From Lentibacillus persicus (GTDB lineage: Bacteria; Bacillota; Bacilli; Bacillales; Amphibacillaceae), in the NCBI RefSeq assembly GCF_900112705.1, contig NZ_FOMR01000007.1, positions 1 through 64,000 of the forward strand: DNA of 64,000 nt. The letters are read 5' to 3'. The notes below the pieces were generated by a model. The model was given only the letters and a program-made list of their open reading frames with translations, ran no database searches and had not been told where the DNA came from. This document shows, one piece after another, positions 1 to 8,201 of the stretch; the stretch's first letter is position 1, and each line of letters begins with the position of its first letter. Made by a program: the position numbers and the translations under genes.

Positions 1-136
1 GCTCTCCGGCACATATTTCCGCTCTCCGGCACATATTTCCGCTCTCCGGTCCCCGGTTTCTGCTTTTTCCAGGAAGCGGTCTGTCTTTCCGAGATATCAC
101 AGCAAAGTACGTCGCAGTTTATGGATTATATAACAA
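1..136. repeat. 20-bp tandem repeat element, partial copy at window edge
   Basis: The first 60 bases are three back-to-back units of about 20 bp built on GCTCTCCGGCACATATTTCC. They are followed by a tail running to about 136 (AGGAAGCGGTCTGTC, then GAGATATCACAGCAAAG, then ACGTCGCAGTTTATGGA). The same array and tail recur at 29930-30192, so this is a dispersed element and not unique sequence. The left edge is cut by the window. No gene is visible between it and the end of the permease gene at 163. Confidence 0.85.
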
Positions 137-162
137 AAACGACTATCAATATAGAAAACGGC

Positions 163-2058
163 TTAATAAACCGCGCGCTTAATTTGCTTCGTATAGAAAT
201 GCCTTACAACCCCGAAATAAATAATCTGAATCAAAGCAAATGTGCCAAGGACCGATACCGCTTCGGTGACAAGGTTATAATCAAATAAATGCGACAGGGC
301 AGTCAAGGCAACAGCTCCGTGAATTAAAGCGACAATAATCGGTGCAAAAAACAAGAGTGCTGTCTGACGATTAATCACTTTCTTCAGCTCTTTATCCGTC
401 AAGCCCATTTTAGCAATCGATTTGAATTTATCTTTGTCCTGATCTAGATCTGAATATAACCTGAAATACAGGAAGCTTCCAGCCGATACAAAAAACACAA
501 TTCCGATAAACAGCCCGATAAACAGCACAGGCCCAAAGCTCTTATTAATGGTATATACGGTATAATCAATCGCCTGAAATACACCTGACTGGAACTTATT
601 CTGCAATTTTCCGCCAGCTTCGATGATGGATTCCTGGGAGCCTTGCGTCGCCTGCCAGGTTGTATACGATTTTGTTTCAACAGAGTCCGGCAACGCTTTG
701 AATGTTTCATCATCAACAATATAATAGGAATACATTTCCGGCATCACTACCGTCGATATCAATCGGTCCGGGTGAGCGCTCCTGCCATTCTTCAATTTAA
801 TCGGAACGTCCATCAGCCGTTCCTTTTTTGATGCGCCAATCATCACTCTCGAACTATCTGAGACGACAATCGCTTCATCGCCGCCGACATCCACTTTCTT
901 CTCACCAAAAAGCTCAGCAAAACGATTATACTCTGATTCTTTCGCAATCAACACTTCAGGGCGTTCGCTGTTTTCCACTTCAAAATAATTCATTTCAACC
1001 GAAGCCTTTTCAGCCTGAATATCATAGCTGTCCAGTGTTTCAACAATCACTTCACTTTGTTCCCGCGTCAGCGGTTCATCTCCTTCTAATGGGGAGTACG
1101 TAAACGTATATGGATTCATTTCTTCTACTTCTTTAGTTAAATACGACTGAAACCCATACAGCGACCCAATCGCACTAAACGCAACGGTTGAAATAATCGC
1201 CACCATGAAAAAAGTCCGGGCATTGTCCTTCATCCGAAAGGACAAATCCGAAAAAAGCACCATATTCGTTTTTCGCCAAAAAATCCTTTTGCTGCGCTTC
1301 AATCGGCGGATCACATAAACACTCAACTGGGTAAACAACAGATACGTCCCGATTGTCACCACCACGATAACCGGCAGCATGGCAATGATGACGAATTGAC
1401 CTTTCACATACAGAGCTGTTGCGTAACCTGCAGCAAGCAATACCGCAGCAATAATGGCCAGCGTGACAGACGTTTTTGGCTCACCTTTCGACTGTTTATC
1501 CGCCTTGATCAGATCACCCAGCTTCCGGGTCCTGAGGATGAATGAAACAAACAACGAGACAAATAAAAACAATAAAATAAATGACACGAACGTTATGACA
1601 ATGGCCCATAACGGAAAATAAAAATTAAGTGCTTCGTCAATTACCAGGACGTTTTCCGCAAGCAAAAGGATTGTCTTGGCAAACACAAGACCAAGCAAAA
1701 TACCGGCCAATGTTGCAAAAAAGCCGATCAGCATATTTTCCATAAAGACCATAAGACGGATTTGCTTTGGGGACATTCCCTGCATCATCAAAAGACCGAA
1801 TTCTTTCTTGCGCGATTGCAGAAATGAACTCATCGAATACAGCACAAAGAAAAAGGAAAATACATAAATAATCCCGCCAGCAACAGCCATTCCATACAAT
1901 ACTTCAAATCTGATTGACCCATCAAAAAATGCAGGGTGAAAAGCAAAAATGGCAAACGTAAAAAAGACCATCACCGTAAACAGGCTGCTTAAAAAATAAG
2001 CTGCATATAAACGCTTGTTGCGGATGACATTATTAATCGCGAACTGGCGAAAAGTCAC
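163..2058 (-). CDS. bceB: BceB-type ABC transporter permease (FtsX-like)
   Basis: Permease of a Bce-type transporter, which in this family senses and removes peptide antibiotics acting on lipid II-cycle intermediates. The roughly 630-residue protein has an N-terminal helix pair (residues about 20-75), further helices to about residue 290, a large extracytoplasmic domain at about 305-510 and three C-terminal helices. This is the ten-helix BceB layout, with the big loop between helices 7 and 8. An ATG lies at 2064, but a GGGAGGGG ribosome binding site sits directly against it and is 6 nt before the GTG at 2058. The GTG gives the usual N-terminus MTFRQFAINNV, so I chose it. It overlaps the end of bceA by about 25 bp and is last in a bceRSAB operon. 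The peptide specificity cannot be read from the sequence. Confidence 0.9.
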   Translation of the reverse strand: MTFRQFAINNVIRNKRLYAAYFLSSLFTVMVFFTFAIFAFHPAFFDGSIRFEVLYGMAVAGGIIYVFSFFFVLYSMSSFLQSRKKEFGLLMMQGMSPKQIRLMVFMENMLIGFFATLAGILLGLVFAKTILLLAENVLVIDEALNFYFPLWAIVITFVSFILLFLFVSLFVSFILRTRKLGDLIKADKQSKGEPKTSVTLAIIAAVLLAAGYATALYVKGQFVIIAMLPVIVVVTIGTYLLFTQLSVYVIRRLKRSKRIFWRKTNMVLFSDLSFRMKDNARTFFMVAIISTVAFSAIGSLYGFQSYLTKEVEEMNPYTFTYSPLEGDEPLTREQSEVIVETLDSYDIQAEKASVEMNYFEVENSERPEVLIAKESEYNRFAELFGEKKVDVGGDEAIVVSDSSRVMIGASKKERLMDVPIKLKNGRSAHPDRLISTVVMPEMYSYYIVDDETFKALPDSVETKSYTTWQATQGSQESIIEAGGKLQNKFQSGVFQAIDYTVYTINKSFGPVLFIGLFIGIVFFVSAGSFLYFRLYSDLDQDKDKFKSIAKMGLTDKELKKVINRQTALLFFAPIIVALIHGAVALTALSHLFDYNLVTEAVSVLGTFALIQIIYFGVVRHFYTKQIKRAVY

Positions 2059-2797
2059 TGTCATCCCCTCCCATCAAGGAAAGCGTGTCAATGATGCTTT
2101 GGAAAAACGTTTGCCGGCTTTTGCCCCGATGAATTTCGGAATAAAACTGGCCGTCCCGGATAAACACAACTCGGTCCGCATAACTCGACGCTTGTGGATC
2201 ATGCGTCACAAGCATCGTTGTTGTGTTTTCTTTCTTATTAAGCGTCTCAAGCATGCCCATGACATCTTTGGATGCTTTCGAATCAAGATTTCCTGTCGGC
2301 TCATCGGCCAGGAGCAATTTTGGCTGATGGATCATCGCTCTGGCAATTGCTGCCCGTTGTGCCTGCCCGCCGGAAATTTCATGGACGCGCTTGCCCATGA
2401 TACCAGAAATCCCCAGCTTTTCGGCAATCGTCTTAGCTTTCTCATCCATCTCCTTCACACGCTTACCGTCCAATGTCAATGGCAGTACCATATTTTCCTC
2501 AACCGTCAAGGTGTGCAGCAGATTGAACTCCTGAAAAACAAACCCCAATTCACGGCGGCGAAACTTGGCCAAATCATTCCTGCCCAGAACATGCGGGTTC
2601 CTTTCCTCAACCAATACTTCACCGGTTGTCGGCTCATCAATGGTGGCGACCATATTCAGAAGCGTCGTCTTCCCACTTCCCGAGGGCCCCATAATCGCAA
2701 CAAATTCTCCTTTTTTAATGTCAAGATCAATATTAGACAAGGCGCGATAGGCGACTTTTCCTTCGTACACTTTGCTCACATTATTCACTTTCAGCAT
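2033..2797 (-). CDS. bceA: BceA-type ABC transporter ATP-binding protein
   Basis: ATPase subunit that powers the adjacent BceB permease on the inner face of the membrane. From the chosen start the Walker A motif GPSGSGKT is at residues about 37-44, the signature SGGQ at about 141 and Walker B LLLADEP at about 162, followed by the D-loop GNLDS and the switch His in VTHD. Length 254 aa is normal for the family. The ATG at 2797 has GAAAGGAG 7 nt upstream; an in-frame ATG at 2824 has no such site. It lies about 90 bp after the kinase gene and overlaps the permease gene, so the two are probably translationally coupled. Confidence 0.93.
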   Translation of the reverse strand: MLKVNNVSKVYEGKVAYRALSNIDLDIKKGEFVAIMGPSGSGKTTLLNMVATIDEPTTGEVLVEERNPHVLGRNDLAKFRRRELGFVFQEFNLLHTLTVEENMVLPLTLDGKRVKEMDEKAKTIAEKLGISGIMGKRVHEISGGQAQRAAIARAMIHQPKLLLADEPTGNLDSKASKDVMGMLETLNKKENTTTMLVTHDPQASSYADRVVFIRDGQFYSEIHRGKSRQTFFQSIIDTLSLMGGDDSDFSPVRD

Positions 2798-2887
2798 GTT
2801 TATGCTCCTTTCAAATAACGGCATTGATTCTATTCATAGTGTATCGCCCTCCGCCTTGATGAACGATCGATTTCGCTTTCATTTTCC

Positions 2888-3889
2888 TTACATTGTTGTA
2901 ATGTTTTGAGCCGGTGGAAACAAAATACGAAATGTTGTCCCCATGCCAACGATGCTTTCCATTTCAATCCCGTGTCCCAAATAATCAGCCACTTCTTTAA
3001 CGAGAAACAGCCCCATGCCAGTCGATTCTCTGTATTTTCGGCCATTTTCACCGGTATAAAACGCGCTGAAAATCCGTTTTTGATCTTCTTCAGGAATGCC
3101 GACGCCGGAATCTGTCACTTCAAATATGGCTGATCCGGCACGTTCATAAATTGAAATTTCCATATACCTGCTTATCCCGGCTGAATATTTCACACCATTT
3201 TGAATGAGCTGTGTCATGATGAACATCAGCCATTTTTCATCTGTCTCTACAGTGATTCTGGCTCGTTCTGTATCCAGTTTTGGATAGACTTCATTGCGGA
3301 TGAAGAAGCGCTTATTTTCCCGATTGATTTCCTGGACAAGACTTTCCAGTGCAACCGGTTTAATCCGGAAATCCTCCTGGATTGTGCGAAGGCGCGCCAT
3401 ATATAACACCGTGTTCAGCCCTGTTTTAATACGCTCGGTTTCTTCACGGATGTTTGATGATTCCGGCTCGTCAAGATCCTGGGCCGTCAATTCAATGACC
3501 GAAAGCGGCGTTTTCATTTGATGGACCCAGCGATCGATAAACGTCATATGTTCCTCTTTTTGGACCTCTGTTTCACTAATCCGATTCTTATAGAGCCGGT
3601 ATTGCGATTTCAGCAATTGGTCTAGTGCTTCGGCAATCGGTATCTGCTCCGTTTTCTGCAATGATTCATCAATCGATTCCATCGGCTTCTCAAGTCTATT
3701 GTAAAACGTTCGTCGGCTTATATAGCAGTACAGGAGATAACAGCTGAATAAAAAGAACCCAAGAAAAATTACATAAGACAATGTCATGAAGTCACGATAG
3801 CCATCAAGCCACGGGATAAGAATAATGAGACCTAACTGTACAACCTGAAACCCTATCAATAATAGGTGATCTTTAATAAACAGTCTCAT
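2888..3889 (-). CDS. bceS: BceS-type intramembrane-sensing histidine kinase
   Basis: Sensor kinase of the Bce module. Two N-terminal helices (about residues 10-30 and 35-57) flank only a few extracellular residues, so, as in other BceS proteins, it has no real input domain and is expected to read the state of the transporter. The phosphoacceptor His is in WVHQMKTPLS (about residue 122). The N box is QNGVKYS, and the ATP-lid motifs DSGVGIP and GMGL follow. The ATG at 3889 overlaps the stop of the response regulator reading frame by 4 bp (ATGA), with AAGGAAG upstream. Length 333 aa is typical. Its cognate regulator gene is frameshifted, so phosphotransfer may have no working target. Confidence 0.9.
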   Translation of the reverse strand: MRLFIKDHLLLIGFQVVQLGLIILIPWLDGYRDFMTLSYVIFLGFFLFSCYLLYCYISRRTFYNRLEKPMESIDESLQKTEQIPIAEALDQLLKSQYRLYKNRISETEVQKEEHMTFIDRWVHQMKTPLSVIELTAQDLDEPESSNIREETERIKTGLNTVLYMARLRTIQEDFRIKPVALESLVQEINRENKRFFIRNEVYPKLDTERARITVETDEKWLMFIMTQLIQNGVKYSAGISRYMEISIYERAGSAIFEVTDSGVGIPEEDQKRIFSAFYTGENGRKYRESTGMGLFLVKEVADYLGHGIEMESIVGMGTTFRILFPPAQNITTM

Positions 3890-4576
3890 GACTTCCTTGC
3901 TCCATTCCATGTCACTTCCAAACGATATCCAGCTCCGCGGACTGTTTCAACCGCATTTGTGATACCGATTTCCTGAAACTTTTTGCGAACGCGGGTTATG
4001 TTCACATTAAGCGTGTTTTCATCGACATATGTTTGATCATCCCACAGCTTTTCCAATAAATCCTCTCTGCCTGCCACCCGGGGATACCGATTCATCAGAC
4101 TTTCAATTATATCAGCTTCTTTTTTAGTGAGAGTTGCCACGTCACTTCCAAACCTGAGCTCAAGCCGTTCCTTCTTCCTGCAGGATACGTTCTTGATGGG
4201 CGACCGCATATTCCCCGTATGCGCGGCGCACTTGGCTGCGAATTTTAGCCATCACGACGTCCGGATGAAATGGCTTGGTGATAAAATCATCTCCCCCGTT
4301 TTCCAGCGCCATCACTTGATCCATCTCCCCTGTTCGGGCGGAAATGAATATAACCGGACAAATCGACTCAAGTCGGATCTGCCGGCACCAATAAAACCCA
4401 TCAAAACTGGGGAGATTGATATCCAACAAGACCAGATCCGGTCGGAACGCTCTAAATGAATCCATCAAGTTTTCAAAGTTATCCACTGTCAAAACGTCAT
4501 AGCCATATTTTTCTATAAAATCGTATAAGTAACCGGCTATTTTCCTGTCATCCTCCACAATCATGATTTTTTCCAC
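3886..4576 (-). pseudogene. bceR: BceR-type response regulator split by a frameshift
   Basis: An OmpR/PhoB-type regulator expected to activate bceAB. The receiver half (start GTG at 4576, GGGGG 7 nt upstream) has the acidic pair VEDD, the phosphoacceptor in LLDINLP and Lys in TKPFHPD, but it stops at 4160 after residues ILQEEGTA. The winged-helix half continues in the +1 frame (ERLELRFG, TLTKKEADI, ending RGAGYRLEVTW, stop at 3886). Compared with family members I recall, the linker is several residues short. This fits a small out-of-frame deletion near 4165-4195 better than a single-base error, but a sequencing error or programmed frameshift cannot be excluded. Downstream bceSAB appear intact. 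A TTG at 4582 is an alternative start. Confidence 0.8.
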
Positions 4577-4582
4577 GTCCAA

Positions 4583-5253
4583 GCCCCCATTTCACACTGT
4601 GTTTTTATTAAGTTGTTGATTTTGACGCAGAATTCATAAACTGCGAACTAACTTTAAAATTTAAGTTGGTGCGTCGTCCACCGCTTCGGAAATACACTTG
4701 AATGCTTAAAGCCGCTCCGGCAATATACTTCGCTTTCCATGGGCACGGCCTCGGGCCAACACGATGTTGGTCACAAAGGCGTTGCCACAGGACGTGGCGT
4801 TCTTAGCCTTTGAACCTTACCGCTTTCTTGCGGGGTCTTCGGACACGTGCTGTTTCCATAGGAGTATAGGAGCAAACAAAGCCTAGCGAAGGAAATACAC
4901 GCCGACTCCTGCGGGAGCATAGGCATAGGTGAGACTCCGCTGGGCGGTAGCCCGAGGAGGCTCACCAGCCGCCCGCGGAAAGCGGCGTGTATTTCCGGAG
5001 CGGTGGTATCGTAACTAACTGAAATCAAAAGAAAGAATTTTCACAAGTTTGCACTTTTCATCAACTCCGTAAAAAGCAACGATATTTGAAAGAAGAGCCT
5101 TTTATGAAAAGAATATCATTCGGTCAAATTCATTATAACAATGTATCAACGGTAGTGAGCCACGTTGTCACAAAATAGTAAGTATTTGAATGTTTTTTCT
5201 GAACTTTTTATTTTATACTGGAAACAGAACGCATAGGCAGGAGGATCTTCGAT
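4583..5253. repeat. Intergenic region with dispersed palindromic repeats
   Basis: This 670-bp gap holds no convincing gene. Positions 4885-5003 are one copy of a GC-rich palindromic element: it opens with AGGAAATACACGCCGACTCC, has GGTGAGACTCCGCTGG and CTCACCAGCCGCCCGCGG inside, and closes with GTGTATTTCCGGAGCGG. Related copies lie at 46832-46950 and, inverted, at 56448-56567. Positions about 4750-4810 hold a second GC-rich palindrome (GATGTTGGTCAC, GTTGCCACAGGACGTGGCG). A reading frame across 4771-5028 is a by-product of this repeat. The last 200 bp are AT-rich and probably hold the promoter of the next gene. Confidence 0.75.
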
Positions 5254-6168
5254 ATGCCTAACATTTGGACACATATCCTTTTTTGTGAAAATGTAATGGA
5301 TTCAATTGAAAATCCAAATTCATATATACAGCAGGACGCTTACATGAAGTTAGGGGCACAGGGACCGGATCCCTTTTTTTATTATAATTTCTGGCCGTGG
5401 ATGAAAAACGACACTGGAAACGATATCGGTTTAAAACTCCACAGGGAAAAATGCGGGCCATTTCTGCTGGATATAATTGATAAAGCCAGTGATATGGATA
5501 ATCGGACACAAGCTTATGTATTCGGTTTTGCAACACACCATATACTTGATCGCAATACACACCCTTATATACATTATCGAGCGGGATATGAAGGCAATAA
5601 ACACCAAGAACTGGAAGTGCTGATTGATACGTTGATGATGGAAAAATACCAGCATTTAAAGACATGGAAAGCGCATGTTTATAATGAAATTAATATAGGA
5701 TCCAAACTTGATAAAAACATTGTTAAGCTGCTTAATAAAGCAATTAAAACCCACTATCCCGAATGCGGTGCAGATTTCAATAATTTAATTCATAAATCAT
5801 ACAGGGATATGAAGTTGGCTTTGAGAGTGCTTGCTGACCCGTATGGATGGAAAAATGCATTATTGAAGCCATTGATTTCGCCCTTTTCACACCAGCCAAT
5901 TAAAAACAACAATGATTACTTAAATTTAAATCACACGACTTGGTACCATCCGGCAACCAACAAACCGTGCACCAAAAGCTTTGTTGATCTCTACAATCAA
6001 GCGTGGACGGAAGGAATCGAAATCATGTCTGAAGTGATTGCTTACTGGAACCAACGTGATAATACCAGTAAAGAACGACTTTATGAACTGATTGGCAATA
6101 TATCCTATGATACCGGAAAACCGATTGCCTTAAACCTTGAAAATATATACAGCGAACCGATTGTGTGA
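5254..6168 (+). CDS. Zinc-dependent phospholipase C family protein
   Basis: 304-aa protein of the zinc-dependent phospholipase C/S1-P1 nuclease-like fold (PF00882 family). Its N-terminus MPNIWTHILF is typical of the short cytoplasmic Bacillus members: Trp5 and His7 are in the region that binds metal in the family, with further candidate ligands in GAQGPDPF, HREKCG, FATHHILD and RNTHPYIHY. No signal peptide is visible, unlike secreted PLC toxins, so an extracellular toxin role is unlikely and the substrate is unknown. A strong GGAGGA site lies before the ATG. It is a single-gene unit, convergent with the small gene at 6254-6406, with a hairpin between them. Confidence 0.8.
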   Translation: MPNIWTHILFCENVMDSIENPNSYIQQDAYMKLGAQGPDPFFYYNFWPWMKNDTGNDIGLKLHREKCGPFLLDIIDKASDMDNRTQAYVFGFATHHILDRNTHPYIHYRAGYEGNKHQELEVLIDTLMMEKYQHLKTWKAHVYNEINIGSKLDKNIVKLLNKAIKTHYPECGADFNNLIHKSYRDMKLALRVLADPYGWKNALLKPLISPFSHQPIKNNNDYLNLNHTTWYHPATNKPCTKSFVDLYNQAWTEGIEIMSEVIAYWNQRDNTSKERLYELIGNISYDTGKPIALNLENIYSEPIV

Positions 6169-6186
6169 ACAATGTTGCAACCAAAA

Positions 6187-6234
6187 AACGAAAAGCTTTC
6201 ACACCGCTGTCTGCCAATGTGAAAGCTTTTCGTT
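6187..6234. terminator. Rho-independent terminator, convergent genes
   Basis: A perfect 17-bp inverted repeat (AACGAAAAGCTTTCACA and its complement) with a 14-nt loop lies between two convergent genes. The A-run on its left side gives a U-run for minus-strand transcripts; the plus-strand U-run is weak. Confidence 0.85.
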
Positions 6235-6253
6235 ATTCCTGTATGACACTGGC

Positions 6254-6406
6254 TTACTTAAATAATTTCTGCAGCATTTTGCCTGTTCCTTTACCTGCTG
6301 CCCTGCGCCCAACTCGTTTTCCTACTTTTCCTTTTTTAACAGCATTGACGTCTCCAAGAATTTTAGATACTGTATATAACACTTTGCGGATATTATTAAT
6401 CTTCAT
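6254..6406 (-). CDS. Small basic conserved hypothetical protein, 50 aa
   Basis: A short gene encoding 50 residues beginning MKINNIRKVLYTVSKILG, with a centre rich in Lys and Arg (NAVKKGKVGKRVGRR) and the end KMLQKLFK. The ATG at 6406 is preceded by GGGGGGAG at good spacing and the stop is followed by the hairpin at 6187-6234, so it has the full set of gene signals. It is strongly cationic with an amphipathic N-terminal part; membrane or nucleic-acid association is possible but is inference. I recognise the sequence only as a conserved small protein type of Bacillaceae with no known function. Confidence 0.75.
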   Translation of the reverse strand: MKINNIRKVLYTVSKILGDVNAVKKGKVGKRVGRRAAGKGTGKMLQKLFK

Positions 6407-6435
6407 GCGTCTCCCCCCTCACCTGAACACAGGAT

Positions 6436-7707
6436 TTATTTCGCAAATTCCTTCGCCTGTTCGACACCTTTTTCGATATTAACAAACCTCAACAAGACAA
6501 CCCCAGCTATAAAAAATATAAGTAACGATATAATTCCAAGCCTGCTCGAGCCGGTGAGCTGGCCAACGATTCCGAAAAGAAATGGCCCAAAAACTGCCGC
6601 AAACTTTGACGAAATACCATAGAAGCCGAAAAACTCCGCTTTCTTATTTACCGGGACCATCCTGCCATAAATCGACCTGCTAAGTGCCTGTGCACCGCCC
6701 TGAACCAAACCAACGCATATTGCCAGCAAGTAGAAATGCAAAGCAGATGCCATGAAATAACCGAGTACCACAATGCCTATATAAACGTATAATGTGAGAT
6801 ACAATGCGCGCTTGGCTGTTATTTTCGACGCCAGCCAGCCAAAGAAAAACGTGGATGGGATACCAACAAACTGTGTGATCAGCAGCGCAATAATTAGTGA
6901 ATTTGAATCAATGCCAATCCCACGACCGTATATTGTTGCCATTCTTATAATCGTGGATATACCATCATTATACAGCCAAAACGCCATAAGGAAAATGAGT
7001 AAATACTTAAACTGCCTTATTTCTTTAAATGTGTTCACAACTCGGGAAAAGCCGATTGTCACATAGGATTTATTCCGCTTCACACGCGTTTTCTTTTCCT
7101 CCTGCACGTTTTTAAACAGCGGTATAGAAAAGATAAACCACCATAAACCGACAGAAGCAAAGGATAATTGGCTGGCCGCAGTTGCGTCAGGTATTCCAAA
7201 CCATGAATAATTCGTGATCATTAAAATATTGATTGCGAGCAATAAACCACCGCCTATGTATCCAAAAGCAAAACCGCCTGACGATAACTTATCCATTTCC
7301 TTTTCACTTTCGGCCAGCTCAGGCAGAAATGCATCATAAAATACATTGGCACCGGAAAAACCAATATTGCCGACAATCAATAAGATAGATGCAAACAGAT
7401 AAGCACCTTCTCCAACAAAAGCAAGCAGGATACTTGCGATAATCCCCATATACGCAAAAAAGCGCAGGAATTTCTTTTTTGATGCAGAAAAATCACTAAT
7501 CGCGCCCAAAATCGGAGCTAAAACAGCAACAATCAAAACTGCAATGGACTGGGAATAGCCCCAGTAACTTTCCGCCAAATTCTCTTCCAGTCCTGCAGCA
7601 GCCACATCGTAATAAAACACCGGCAGGACCGCTGCCATGATCGTTGTTGCAAAAGCGGAGTTGCCGAAGTCATATAGCATCCAGCTTATCATCGTTTTCT
7701 TTTTCAT
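6436..7707 (-). CDS. MFS transporter, UMF1/Atg22-like family
   Basis: About 423-aa integral membrane protein with roughly twelve helices. The N-terminus SWMLYDFGNSAFATTI is diagnostic of the UMF1 (Atg22-like) branch of the major facilitator superfamily; eukaryotic Atg22 exports amino acids from vacuoles, while bacterial members have no settled substrate. An internal motif ALSRSIYGRMVP corresponds to the family's conserved C-terminal-half loop. The ATG at 7707 has GAGGGGGGG upstream; the longer in-frame start at 7761 lies near the preceding terminator and lacks a site. It is a monocistronic unit between the 50-aa gene and the IDEAL-domain gene. Confidence 0.85.
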   Translation of the reverse strand: MKKKTMISWMLYDFGNSAFATTIMAAVLPVFYYDVAAAGLEENLAESYWGYSQSIAVLIVAVLAPILGAISDFSASKKKFLRFFAYMGIIASILLAFVGEGAYLFASILLIVGNIGFSGANVFYDAFLPELAESEKEMDKLSSGGFAFGYIGGGLLLAINILMITNYSWFGIPDATAASQLSFASVGLWWFIFSIPLFKNVQEEKKTRVKRNKSYVTIGFSRVVNTFKEIRQFKYLLIFLMAFWLYNDGISTIIRMATIYGRGIGIDSNSLIIALLITQFVGIPSTFFFGWLASKITAKRALYLTLYVYIGIVVLGYFMASALHFYLLAICVGLVQGGAQALSRSIYGRMVPVNKKAEFFGFYGISSKFAAVFGPFLFGIVGQLTGSSRLGIISLLIFFIAGVVLLRFVNIEKGVEQAKEFAK

Positions 7708-7773
7708 ATTGCCCCCCCTCTTCCTATACCTCATCAAACCATCATTTACCAAATATTTCAATGATGCACCATA

Positions 7774-7806
7774 AAAAAAGCCTCACCAAATAAAGGCAAG
7801 GCTTTC
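7774..7806 (-). terminator. Rho-independent terminator after IDEAL-domain gene
   Basis: AAAGCCTTGCC and GGTGAGGCTTT form a near-perfect stem followed by a T-run in the minus direction, 18 bp past the stop of the gene at 7824. Confidence 0.75.
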
Positions 7807-7823
7807 TTAATTAAAAATCAGGA

Positions 7824-8057
7824 TTACTCCCATACGTAATGTCTGTACTCTTTGGACAACGCATCGAACTTTTCCTTATCATTTGTATCAATCGCATCAT
7901 TAATGGCACTTTCCAGTTTTTCCTTATTCCAGCTAAAACATAATTCATCCAATATTAATTGAGCAGATAACTTCATTTCGAAAGGGACCTCGCGCTTTGC
8001 ATTAATCGCTTTGCCAGCATAACGGTATAATTGATAAACAATCTTTTGTTTTTTCAT
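7824..8057 (-). CDS. IDEAL-domain protein
   Basis: 77-aa cytoplasmic protein. The C-terminal half carries the IDEAL domain (PF08858): LILDELCFSWNKEKLE followed by AINDAIDTNDKEKFDALS, the last part matching the family's ID-A-L-D-x-x-D-x-x-x-F core. In Bacillus this domain is found in small proteins and in ComK-related regulators, where it mediates protein contacts; a specific role here is unknown. The ATG at 8057 (MKKQKIVYQL) follows GGGGG 8 nt away and is preferred over the upstream start at 8114. Own terminator downstream. Confidence 0.85.
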   Translation of the reverse strand: MKKQKIVYQLYRYAGKAINAKREVPFEMKLSAQLILDELCFSWNKEKLESAINDAIDTNDKEKFDALSKEYRHYVWE

Positions 8058-8201
8058 TGGAACTTCCCCCTTGTTCCTTTTTTCCATTATGCTGGATAAC
8101 GTTACGTTTTGCAAGTATAAATTTTGATATTAATGAATTTTCTATTAATAATCTGTATTACTGAAACTATAAACGTTGCCCGCTCAACCATAAGCTTGCG
8201 G

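Noticed and set aside
4771-5028. 85-aa minus-strand reading frame
   Set aside because: It lies entirely within GC-rich dispersed palindromes, similar frames can be drawn in the other copies, and no ribosome binding site is present.
5254-6168. Secreted phospholipase toxin
   Set aside because: No signal peptide is present and the N-terminus begins directly with the catalytic Trp/His region.
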